Below, one piece after another: positions 1 through 6,516 of a DNA stretch of 13,667 nt (its first letter is position 1; every line of letters begins with the position of its first letter). The notes below the pieces were generated by a model. That model made no database searches and had not been told where the DNA came from. It saw only the letters and a list, made by a program, of their open reading frames with translations. Origin of the DNA: Akkermansiaceae bacterium (GTDB lineage: Bacteria > Verrucomicrobiota > Verrucomicrobiia > Verrucomicrobiales > Akkermansiaceae); the NCBI GenBank assembly GCA_014379305.1, contig JACMMB010000010.1, positions 1-13,667 on the forward strand, given 5' to 3'. A program made the translations under genes and the position numbers.

Positions 1-2117
1 ACGCGGTCCCACTGCCCCGATTCGACAGCAGAGGCGACGGTGTCATTGGCGCGGATTACGTCTTCGAACTTCTCGAAGAACATGCGGTCGATCTTCATGC
101 CCCCGTAGCCAATGGTCTCTTCCTTGACCATCGAGACGCGATCGGCGCCGAGGTGCTCATACGCGCCACCCACGGCCACCGGGCCTTGGTCTCTCACTGT
201 GTCGCTGCCCTTTGGTTTGGGCGGAGGGAGCTTCAGCACTTCGTCGTAGTTGAACTCCTCCTCGAAGTATTCGCAGTTGGCAAAAAAGTCGAAGAGCTTG
301 AACGCGGTTTTCTTCGGATGGGAAATCGTCGCTTTCAGCGCCTCGTCGTGAAGTTCCTCGCTGAAATCGTGCTGGCGGGTGCCGCGTCCCTTGATCTGGA
401 TGAAGTCAGTCGGAGAGAAGATCGGGCGGAAAAGTCCCAGGTTGAGAAGGTCCGGGCAATCGTAGCCGGTGGTCATCATTCCCACGGTCACGCAAATGCG
501 GGCCTTGCTGGTCTTATAGGTGGGAATGAAATTCGCGCTGCCTAGCAGGGTGTTGTAGGTAAAGTTGTTGGTAAACTGCTGCGCGTCCGTGATGTGGGAG
601 GTGACTTGCACAGCGAAGTCAGATTGATATTTCCCGGGAAACATCCGGTCCGCCATCTCGTTGAGGATCTGCGCTAGCTTACCCGCGTGGTTCTGGCTGA
701 CAGCGAAGATGATCGACTTGCCTACCTCGCCGCTGATGGGGTCGCGGAATGCGTTTTCGAGGAAGGTTTTGCAGAAGAGAGCATTGGTTTTCGGCGAAAA
801 GAAACGCTTTTCAAACTCCCGTTGCTTGTAGCTCTCCTCCTGGTCCTCTCCGTTGTCATCGGTGAAGGTGACTTGAAAGCCTTCGTCAGACAGCAACTGC
901 GTCGTGACGTCCGTCCGCGCATCGACCACCGTTGGATTGATGAGGAATCCGTCTTTGACGCCATCGATCAGGGAATAGCGGAAGGTCGGCTGGCTGTTCT
1001 CGCAGCCGAAGGTGCGGTAGGTGTCCAACAACAGCCGCCGCTCGGCCTCGCGCGGATCGCGGGTGGTCGGCTTCTTGCAGTCGAACTTCTTCAAATAGTC
1101 CTTCGGCGTGGCGGTGAGGCCGAGTTTGTAGCCGATGAAGTATTCGAAGACGGCACGGGAGTTGCCGCCGATCGAACGATGGGCCTCATCGGAAATGACG
1201 AGATCGAAATCGGCGGGAGAGAAGTGTGTCTGATATTTGTTGTTGAAGAGCAGCGATTGAACGGTGGTAACAACGATCTCCGCGTGCCGCCAGTCGTCCT
1301 TATTCTCCTTGTAGATGACGGTTTTGAAATCGTTCTTCAGTTGCTCGGTGAAGGCCTTTTTCGCTTGGTCTTCAAGCTCCAGCCGGTCCACCAGAAACAA
1401 GACGCGGCGGGCATTTCCGGAACGAAGGAAAAGCTTGATGATGGCGGCGGAGGTAAGCGTCTTCCCCGTCCCGGTGGCCATTTCAAAGAGGAAGCGGTCT
1501 TTTCCATCCTTCACCGCCCGCTGGAGCGCGTGGATCGCTTTCTTTTGATAGGGACGCAGCAGTCGGAGCTTGTTGACCCGGATAAACTCCGGGCGCTCAG
1601 ACGGATTGATCCATCCGGCTTCCGCCGCGTAGTTGGGCCGTTGGGTCAAGGCGATGTAGTCGTCATCGACCTGGTCTTCGATGAGCTTGGAGCGGTCCGG
1701 CACAATCTTCCGTGCCTCAGCGAGCGACTTGGGACTCGGAAACGAGGTGATGATGTTGGGATTGCCGCGCTCCAGGTCCCAGAGGTAGTGGAGGTTGCCG
1801 TTGGAGAGGATAACAAAGCGGCAGTTCTGGGACCGTGCATATTTCCGGGCCTGCTCCTTGCCGGTCAGAGGACTCAGGCTTTCCGCCTTTGCCTCCAGGA
1901 CGATGAACGGAAAGCCCTTCTCTTCCAAAAGGAGGAAATCAATGTAACCTTTCTTCGTCTTCTCGAAGTTTTCGCCGAAATCATCAAGGGCCTTGGAAAC
2001 GAGCTTCACGCCCGGCTCCAATTGGATATTCGCGGGACCGCCCGAATCTGCAAAAAACCGCCAGCCTGCGTTTTCCAGCAGCTTGTTGATTTTGATGCGG
2101 GCGGCGGCTTCTTTCAT
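1..2117 (-). CDS. hsdR: Type I restriction enzyme, R (restriction/translocase) subunit, 3' end cut by window edge
   Basis: About 705 residues are visible; the C-terminus lies beyond the left edge. Read on the minus strand from the ATG at 2117, the protein has an N-terminal nuclease domain with a PD-(D/E)xK core (D60, then E75-A-K77 in IVLEAKAE). A superfamily 2 helicase motor follows: Walker A MATGTGKT (213-220), DEAH box (310-313), TATP motif III (335-338), motif V GYDCPD (551-556) and motif VI QIKGRGTR (574-581). This is the EcoEI-like R subunit layout. In the family, this subunit uses ATP to pull DNA and cuts it when HsdM/HsdS meet an unmethylated site. The start MKEAAARIKINKLLENAGW fits the usual R-subunit start; no Shine-Dalgarno is seen. 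The gene begins 75 bases after gpsA on the same strand. No hsdM or hsdS lies in the window; they could be downstream, beyond the left edge. The reading frame is intact over the visible part. Confidence 0.93.
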   Translation of the reverse strand, partial: MKEAAARIKINKLLENAGWRFFADSGGPANIQLEPGVKLVSKALDDFGENFEKTKKGYIDFLLLEEKGFPFIVLEAKAESLSPLTGKEQARKYARSQNCRFVILSNGNLHYLWDLERGNPNIITSFPSPKSLAEARKIVPDRSKLIEDQVDDDYIALTQRPNYAAEAGWINPSERPEFIRVNKLRLLRPYQKKAIHALQRAVKDGKDRFLFEMATGTGKTLTSAAIIKLFLRSGNARRVLFLVDRLELEDQAKKAFTEQLKNDFKTVIYKENKDDWRHAEIVVTTVQSLLFNNKYQTHFSPADFDLVISDEAHRSIGGNSRAVFEYFIGYKLGLTATPKDYLKKFDCKKPTTRDPREAERRLLLDTYRTFGCENSQPTFRYSLIDGVKDGFLINPTVVDARTDVTTQLLSDEGFQVTFTDDNGEDQEESYKQREFEKRFFSPKTNALFCKTFLENAFRDPISGEVGKSIIFAVSQNHAGKLAQILNEMADRMFPGKYQSDFAVQVTSHITDAQQFTNNFTYNTLLGSANFIPTYKTSKARICVTVGMMTTGYDCPDLLNLGLFRPIFSPTDFIQIKGRGTRQHDFSEELHDEALKATISHPKKTAFKLFDFFANCEYFEEEFNYDEVLKLPPPKPKGSDTVRDQGPVAVGGAYEHLGADRVSMVKEETIGYGGMKIDRMFFEKFEDVIRANDTVASAVESGQWDR

Positions 2118-2192
2118 GCGGCTAGTTTGAGAGGCGTGACAGATATCAGAAGCATTCCTAATCAATTGCGATGGCTCGGGCGGGCTAGGTTG

Positions 2193-3194
2193 CTATTCGT
2201 GCTCGGTCCGGGTGTCTCTGGAGAGCAGTTCCATCATGGCAATTTGGGCGGATTTTCCTTCATAAAGGATGGCATAAACGGCATCGATGATGGGGGTCCG
2301 GACACACGCACGGCGAGCGGCCTGATGGATCGAGAGGGTATTCGGCACGCCCTCGGCCACCATCCCGAGGGCCTGGGTGGCTTCTGCGAGAGATTTCCCC
2401 TGTCCCAAAGCCAAGCCGACACGGTGGTTTCGGGAATGTTCGGAAAAGCAGGTTACGATCAGATCCCCAACGCCGGAAAGCCCGGCGAAGGTTTCCACTT
2501 CACCGCCAAGCGCGGTTCCAAGCCTGCTCATTTCCGCAAGCGCCCGCGTCACCAAGGCGGCGACCGCGTTATCGCCGAGACCAAGTCCATGGGAGATTCC
2601 AGCGGCGATCGCGTAGATGTTTTTTATCGCTCCACCCAACTCAATACCTGCCAGATCGGTGCTCCTGTAAGGCCGGAAATGGGACAGGGTAAAAAGGGAT
2701 TGGAGCGCGTCCGCCGCCATCGAATCCTGAGAGCCGATCACCGCGCAGGTAGCCTGGCCAATGGCGATTTCCTCGGCATGGTTCGGGCCGGAAAGCACGG
2801 CGATCGGATTTTGCGGAAAGACCTCCCGCAAGATTTCGCTCATCCGCACCCCGGTGCCTTTTTCGATGCCTTTCGCGCAAGAGAGCAGAACCGCGTCCAC
2901 GGGTAAATCCGCCGCCGCCAATTCCACCGCACAACTGCGCGTGGCGGCGGTTGGCACGGCAAAGATGATCAATGGGTGACCGACGGCGAGTGCCGTAATT
3001 GTCCCTGCGGAGACATTTTCAGGAAGAATGATATCCTTGAGATAAAGGGAGTTTCGATGTTCCCGATTGATGCTTGCCGCGACTTCCCCGTCACGCCCGA
3101 TCAGCATCACGGAATTGAGTTTTGGAGCGAGTAGCTTGGCGATCGCGGTCCCGAAAGACCCTGATCCAATGATGGCTGCGGAAGAGAAGTTCAC
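2193..3194 (-). CDS. gpsA: Glycerol-3-phosphate dehydrogenase [NAD(P)+]
   Basis: Cytoplasmic enzyme that reduces dihydroxyacetone phosphate to sn-glycerol 3-phosphate, the backbone for phospholipids. The 333-residue product (normal length) has the Rossmann nucleotide loop GSGSFG (10-15), the conserved lysine in SCAKGIEKG (K108), the SGPNHAEE segment (135-142), the catalytic-lysine motif LGGAIKNIYAIAAG (K191) and GLSGVGDLIVTC (238-249) followed by SRNHRVG. The start was chosen as GTG at 3194, which overlaps the plsY stop in a GTGA arrangement typical of translational coupling. An in-frame TTG at 3224 would add 10 residues that do not look family-like. Its product is the substrate of the enzyme next to it in synthesis, PlsY, encoded just upstream. 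Confidence 0.95.
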   Translation of the reverse strand: MNFSSAAIIGSGSFGTAIAKLLAPKLNSVMLIGRDGEVAASINREHRNSLYLKDIILPENVSAGTITALAVGHPLIIFAVPTAATRSCAVELAAADLPVDAVLLSCAKGIEKGTGVRMSEILREVFPQNPIAVLSGPNHAEEIAIGQATCAVIGSQDSMAADALQSLFTLSHFRPYRSTDLAGIELGGAIKNIYAIAAGISHGLGLGDNAVAALVTRALAEMSRLGTALGGEVETFAGLSGVGDLIVTCFSEHSRNHRVGLALGQGKSLAEATQALGMVAEGVPNTLSIHQAARRACVRTPIIDAVYAILYEGKSAQIAMMELLSRDTRTEHE

Positions 3195-3892
3195 GGGGTG
3201 GGTTGTTCCGGCTTGGCACCCCAAACAAATTTATCCTCGGTACCGTCCCGGAGCCGGATGATATTGGAGCGGTGCCTCCAGATGGCAAGAATTCCGATTA
3301 GCAGGGAAAAAAAGAACAGCGGAATATTCCATGTCCCATTGTCCCAGCGCCCGTGAAAGCGGGCACCAAGATGAGTGATGATCGGCAGTGAAATCGCCGC
3401 GGCAATGCTGGCAATGGCGACGTATCGGGTGATGATCAAGGTCACGACAAATACCAGGATAAGAATGACTACCGCAGCAGGCATTAGCGCAATCAGGACT
3501 CCGGCCGAAGTCGCAATCCCCTTCCCGCCCTTGAAACGAATCCAAGGTGAATAGTTATGTCCAAGTATAGCCGCAAGGGCGGTGATTACATGCACCAGCT
3601 GTACGGTAAATCTCTCCGCCGTTGGTTCGAGAAACGACATGGGAAAGGCCGGCGCATTTCCCTCAATACGCACAAGATTCAAGGCGATGACGACCGGGAT
3701 AAAGCCCTTCAATGCATCGAGCAACAAACACAGCAGGCCATATTTTTTACCGACGATGCGAAACACATTGGTCGCGCCGATATTTCCCGAGCCGTGCTGA
3801 CGAATATCAATTCCCTGCGATTTCGCGATCAGCAGGCCGAATGGTATCGAACCTACGAGAAAGGCGATCAGCGGGCAGATCCAGAGTTGCAT
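3191..3892 (-). CDS. plsY: Acyl-phosphate:glycerol-3-phosphate acyltransferase PlsY
   Basis: Inner-membrane enzyme that acylates glycerol 3-phosphate at position 1 from acyl-phosphate, the first committed step of phospholipid synthesis. From the ATG at 3892 the protein has 233 residues, slightly above the usual 200-215. It shows the family motifs: GSIP (14-17), GSGNIGATN (34-42), FKGGKGIAT (120-128), RYVAIASI (156-163) and the C-terminal RHRSNIIRLRDGTE (206-219), set among several hydrophobic membrane segments. An in-frame TTG at 3922 would overlap the upstream gene and add 10 polar residues, so the ATG, which directly precedes the first membrane segment, is preferred. It lies 19 bases after the isomerase gene and overlaps gpsA by four bases, suggesting a glycerolipid operon. 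Confidence 0.95.
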   Translation of the reverse strand: MQLWICPLIAFLVGSIPFGLLIAKSQGIDIRQHGSGNIGATNVFRIVGKKYGLLCLLLDALKGFIPVVIALNLVRIEGNAPAFPMSFLEPTAERFTVQLVHVITALAAILGHNYSPWIRFKGGKGIATSAGVLIALMPAAVVILILVFVVTLIITRYVAIASIAAAISLPIITHLGARFHGRWDNGTWNIPLFFFSLLIGILAIWRHRSNIIRLRDGTEDKFVWGAKPEQPTP

Positions 3893-3911
3893 GTGAGTTC
3901 GAAAAGCCAGC

Positions 3912-4562
3912 TCACTCGACAATGGCGCTCTTGATCACGACTACTTCGAGGGGCACATCGGTGGTTTCAGAGGAAATTGTCTGGCCAGTCGTGGGGTGCC
4001 GCATTTCCAAAGGCTTGGCTCCTGTCGGGACGGCTTTGATTTTTTTAACCACATCCATGCCCTCGACCACTTTACCAAAAACCGCATATCCGCCGTTGTT
4101 TGGATAGTCCAATGCCGCGTTATCTTTTACGTTGATGAAAAACTGTGCGGTCGCGCTGTCGGGATCGTTCGTGCGAGCCATGGCGATGGTGCCTTCTTCA
4201 TTCCTCAGCCCATTCTGACCCTCGTTTTTGATGCCTTCACCCGTTTTCTTTTCGACCAGCTTTTCCCCGTCAAGAGCGAAGCCGCCCCCTTGAATCATGA
4301 ATTCATTGATCACGCGATGAAAGACGGTTCCGTCATAATGTTTGTTGCCGACGTATTTGAGAAAATTCGCTACGGTTATCGGGGACTTAGCGGCGTTGAG
4401 CTCGATGACAATTTCACCCAGATTGGTCTTCAGTCGCACCTTGTTAGACTTTTCGTTAACGGCGGGTTTAGCGTCGCTACCGGCGGCAGCGGGTTTTTCT
4501 GCATTGCAGGAGCCAAGCATGGCCAGGCCAAGGAAGGAAATTAGCGTAATTCGTTGTTTCAT
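3912..4562 (-). CDS. Cyclophilin-type peptidyl-prolyl cis-trans isomerase, predicted lipoprotein
   Basis: A 216-residue protein whose N-terminus is a lipoprotein signal (MKQRITLISFLGLAMLGSC, lipobox Cys at 19), so the mature enzyme is expected to be membrane-anchored outside the cytoplasm. After a short Ala/Lys linker, a cyclophilin domain begins at about residue 41. It contains the active-site segment FHRVINEFMIQGGG (81-94; catalytic Arg83, with Phe88 and Gln91), then AMARTNDPDSATAQFFIN (127-144) and AVFGKVVEGMDVV (160-172). The family speeds prolyl peptide bond isomerisation during protein folding. It is the first gene of a leftward group with plsY and gpsA, but has no evident functional tie to them. 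The ATG at 4562 is supported by the signal peptide; no ribosome binding site is visible. Confidence 0.93.
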   Translation of the reverse strand: MKQRITLISFLGLAMLGSCNAEKPAAAGSDAKPAVNEKSNKVRLKTNLGEIVIELNAAKSPITVANFLKYVGNKHYDGTVFHRVINEFMIQGGGFALDGEKLVEKKTGEGIKNEGQNGLRNEEGTIAMARTNDPDSATAQFFINVKDNAALDYPNNGGYAVFGKVVEGMDVVKKIKAVPTGAKPLEMRHPTTGQTISSETTDVPLEVVVIKSAIVE

Positions 4563-4570
4563 GGTGCTGA

Positions 4571-4599
4571 GATTTAGTCACATCTCTTCGACTTGGCAA
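4571..4599 (-). promoter_or_regulatory. Possible promoter of the isomerase-plsY-gpsA group
   Basis: On the minus strand, TTGCCA (4594-4599) matches the -35 consensus at five of six positions. It stands 17 bases from TAAATC (4571-4576), a poor -10 box. The -10 ends eight bases before the isomerase ATG, so the transcript would be nearly leaderless. This is a pattern match only; the promoter may instead lie further upstream, beyond the terminator at 4723-4756. Confidence 0.3.
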
Positions 4600-4722
4600 G
4601 TGGAGTCAGCGCGGAAAATATCTTGTGCGAGATGTTTCCGACCACTGTTGAAATGACGCGGGTTTTCAAACCTCGGGTTCCATACGAGACATGTGCTGAC
4701 TAAGTTAGAAGCCTGGGTATCG

Positions 4723-4756
4723 TGCAAAAAAAAGCGCGGGCCGTTGCCAGCCCGCA
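4723..4756 (-). terminator. Rho-independent terminator pointing left
   Basis: On the minus strand an 8-bp stem GTGCGGGC / GCCCGCGC (one G-T wobble) closes an 8-base loop (TGGCAACG) and is followed directly by eight T residues. This is a textbook intrinsic terminator. No protein gene precedes it on the same strand within the intergenic region, and it lies about 160 bases ahead of the isomerase start. It may therefore end a small RNA or act as a leader attenuator. An outer GTGCAA/TTGCAC repeat (4722-4727, 4764-4769) flanks the structure. Confidence 0.75.
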
Positions 4757-4910
4757 CTTCGTATTGCACATTATCCTCAAAGTGCCTTCGAATTGCTTAT
4801 CGGACTCATGGCAAATTCCCCCCGGATATTGCCACTTCGATCACGATAAAATATCGAGGCTAAGGATATGTCACAGATGATTTAATAGGTTGCCCTGAAT
4901 AAAAGCATCT

Positions 4911-4933
4911 GTAACCATTAAAGTAACCATTAA
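4911..4933 (+). repeat. Tandem direct repeat GTAACCATTAA, two copies
   Basis: Two exact 11-base copies start at 4911 and 4923, a period of 12 bases. They lie about 145-165 bases upstream of the methyltransferase ATG. A pair of identical short sites near a promoter is what a dimeric or tandem-binding regulator would use, but no binding protein can be named from the sequence. Confidence 0.75.
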
Positions 4934-4942
4934 CTTCTGATT

Positions 4943-4956
4943 TAAAAGAACTTTTA
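4943..4956. repeat. 14-base palindrome, possible operator
   Basis: TAAAAGAACTTTTA is a perfect 6-bp inverted repeat around a central AA. It lies between the two sets of direct repeats upstream of the Phc-like operon. It is too short and AT-rich to be a terminator, so it is more likely an operator half-site pair, if functional at all. Confidence 0.45.
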
Positions 4957-4963
4957 CTTCTCT

Positions 4964-4993
4964 AAATCGGCCATTGTTTCCCAAAATCGGCCA
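4964..4993 (+). repeat. Direct repeat AAATCGGCCA, two copies 20 bases apart
   Basis: Exact 10-base copies at 4964-4973 and 4984-4993 have a 20-base period, close to two helical turns, so both would face the same side of the DNA. This spacing is typical of cooperative regulator sites. They end 83 bases before the methyltransferase start. One further copy occurs inside the kinase gene (9036-9045) and is probably chance. Confidence 0.65.
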
Positions 4994-5076
4994 ATTTCGT
5001 GAATTATTAGGAGCAATGAATCAATCTCTTGTGTAAGCAGGTGTAATCAGCAGGATGTTGGACACAAGTCGCAATC

Positions 5077-6516
5077 ATGGATCTCAATCAGGCCAAATCA
5101 TCCCAAAGCGTTATCACCTGCCGCAACAGCCAAGGCACCGAGCTGACTGCCAACCTCCTCCGCATCAAGCGCTACTCGGTCGTTTTTGAGGTTTATAACC
5201 CATACAGTATTCTACAGTTGTCTGAGGTTTTGTCCGACTTCCGCATCATGGCCTCACGCAGGCTGCTTTACAATGGCAAGGCGGTCGTAAGCAATCTGTT
5301 GAATACCGGCATAGTTCTGGTGTGTGAGGCAATGCTTGATGAAGGATGGGTCGAGGTGGATTTCCTTGCCGGAATCACCAACGAGCTTGGCCAGCAAGGT
5401 GCCAATACCGATCTCAAATCACAGTTCGCCGATTTCATGACCGAATGGAAAGTCGGGAACGAGGTTCAGGATCCTTTCAAAATCGTGGTTGCAGATCTCG
5501 CCAGCATGCTCGCAGGAGTGCAGCACTGGCTGACAGGCATTGATGTGGGTATTCGAACCACCGTTACCAGACGACGCGAAGAGATGGAAAGAGAGATTTT
5601 TTCCAAGGTCGAGGACCGGGTCATTGAGGAGGTGATTCCCTCAATGGAACGATTTGAAATGGTCGCGCTGGATGTCGATGAAGCTGGAATTTCCGTGCAT
5701 AAATCCTATGTCCGCAGACAGCTCCATCCGATCGTGCTCTGCTCGCCTTTCCTCTTCAGAACCTACACCAAACCTCTCGGCTATGCCGGGGATTACGAAA
5801 TGGTCAACATGATGCTGCGCGATCCATACGAGGGTTCGTCCGCTTTCGCGAAAATCCTCAACTTCGCGTTGCTCAATACCGAGCCAGTCGTCGCCCACCG
5901 CAACCGCATCGATTTTCTCGTAGAGATGCTGCGCCGCGAATGTGAGAAACGGCTTTCCAAAGGCAAGACCCGGATCTTCAACCTCGCCTGCGGACCGGCG
6001 GTGGAAGTGCAGCGCTTCCTACGCGAATGCGAAGAAAGCGATCTCGCGGAAATCGACCTGCTGGATTTCAACGCGGAGACGCTCGAATATACCAGGGCGC
6101 GCATCAACGAGGCTAGAATGAGCGGAGCCAGAGAGACCAATGTGCGCTACTTCCAACGCTCGGTGCATCAGCTGCTTCGGGCCGCAACCCAAGGGGGTGA
6201 GGCGGATTTCACGAACTACGATGTCGTATATTGTGCCGGTCTTTTCGATTATCTTTCGCAACGGGTGTGCAAAAGACTGGTTGAGCTTTTTTGCACCATG
6301 GTCCGCCCTGGAGGACGCGTGATCGTCACCAACGTCGCTGCCAGCAATCCGCGCAAGGCATGGATGGAATATGTAATGGAGTGGAATTTGATCTATCGGA
6401 ACGAGAATGAAATGCGAGACCTGATCCCTGACAACCAACCGGTCACCTCTTTCTCGGTGCAAGAGGATGCAACAGGAGTCAACCTCTTCCTCGAAATAGA
6501 AATTGGCAATCGCTGA
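5077..6516 (+). CDS. PhcB-like SAM-dependent methyltransferase (3-hydroxy fatty acid methyl ester autoinducer synthase family)
   Basis: A 479-residue cytoplasmic protein. Residues 1-95 form a separate beta-rich domain (RYSVVFEVYNPYSILQLSE at 32-50) that resembles a divergent PilZ-like fold but lacks a clear c-di-GMP motif. A helical linker follows, with the family signature RTYTKPLGYAGDYEMVNMM (228-246). The C-terminal class I methyltransferase has SAM motif I FNLACGPAVE (301-310), the acidic motif II LLDFN (Asp330), YDVVYCAGLFDYL (381-393) and PGGRVIV (411-417). From memory of the family, proteins of this shape are annotated as extracellular-factor (3-hydroxypalmitic acid methyl ester) biosynthesis proteins; PhcB of Ralstonia makes such esters as quorum-sensing signals. 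The exact product here is unknown. The only in-frame start before the upstream stop is the ATG at 5077; no Shine-Dalgarno is seen. Its end overlaps the sensor kinase gene by 14 bases, and the kinase and regulator downstream strongly support a signalling role. Confidence 0.85.
   Translation: MDLNQAKSSQSVITCRNSQGTELTANLLRIKRYSVVFEVYNPYSILQLSEVLSDFRIMASRRLLYNGKAVVSNLLNTGIVLVCEAMLDEGWVEVDFLAGITNELGQQGANTDLKSQFADFMTEWKVGNEVQDPFKIVVADLASMLAGVQHWLTGIDVGIRTTVTRRREEMEREIFSKVEDRVIEEVIPSMERFEMVALDVDEAGISVHKSYVRRQLHPIVLCSPFLFRTYTKPLGYAGDYEMVNMMLRDPYEGSSAFAKILNFALLNTEPVVAHRNRIDFLVEMLRRECEKRLSKGKTRIFNLACGPAVEVQRFLRECEESDLAEIDLLDFNAETLEYTRARINEARMSGARETNVRYFQRSVHQLLRAATQGGEADFTNYDVVYCAGLFDYLSQRVCKRLVELFCTMVRPGGRVIVTNVAASNPRKAWMEYVMEWNLIYRNENEMRDLIPDNQPVTSFSVQEDATGVNLFLEIEIGNR

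Larger units (their letters stand above)
4563..5076. other. Divergent intergenic region between the isomerase gene and the Phc-like operon
   Basis: 514 bases with no convincing gene. It holds a leftward intrinsic terminator (4723-4756), a short inverted repeat CGATA-AAA-TATCG (4844-4856), two tandem direct repeats and a palindrome just upstream of the methyltransferase gene (listed separately). The part from 4860 to 5015 is clearly richer in A and T than its surroundings. No confident sigma-70 promoter for the rightward operon could be picked by eye, and no Shine-Dalgarno precedes the ATG at 5077. Confidence 0.7.

Noticed and set aside
687..2906. 739-codon open frame on the plus strand across the restriction and gpsA region
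   Set aside because: It is antisense to two clear genes (hsdR and gpsA) whose motifs are intact on the minus strand; its translation has no recognisable domain.
4578..4769. 63-codon minus-strand frame in the divergent region
   Set aside because: It reads straight through the terminator hairpin and its T-run, so it is unlikely to be a gene.
5016..5036. Six-codon frame (MNQSLV) with a good AGGAG before it, ahead of the methyltransferase gene
   Set aside because: Could be a leader peptide, but six codons with no attenuator hairpin after it are too little to support a call.
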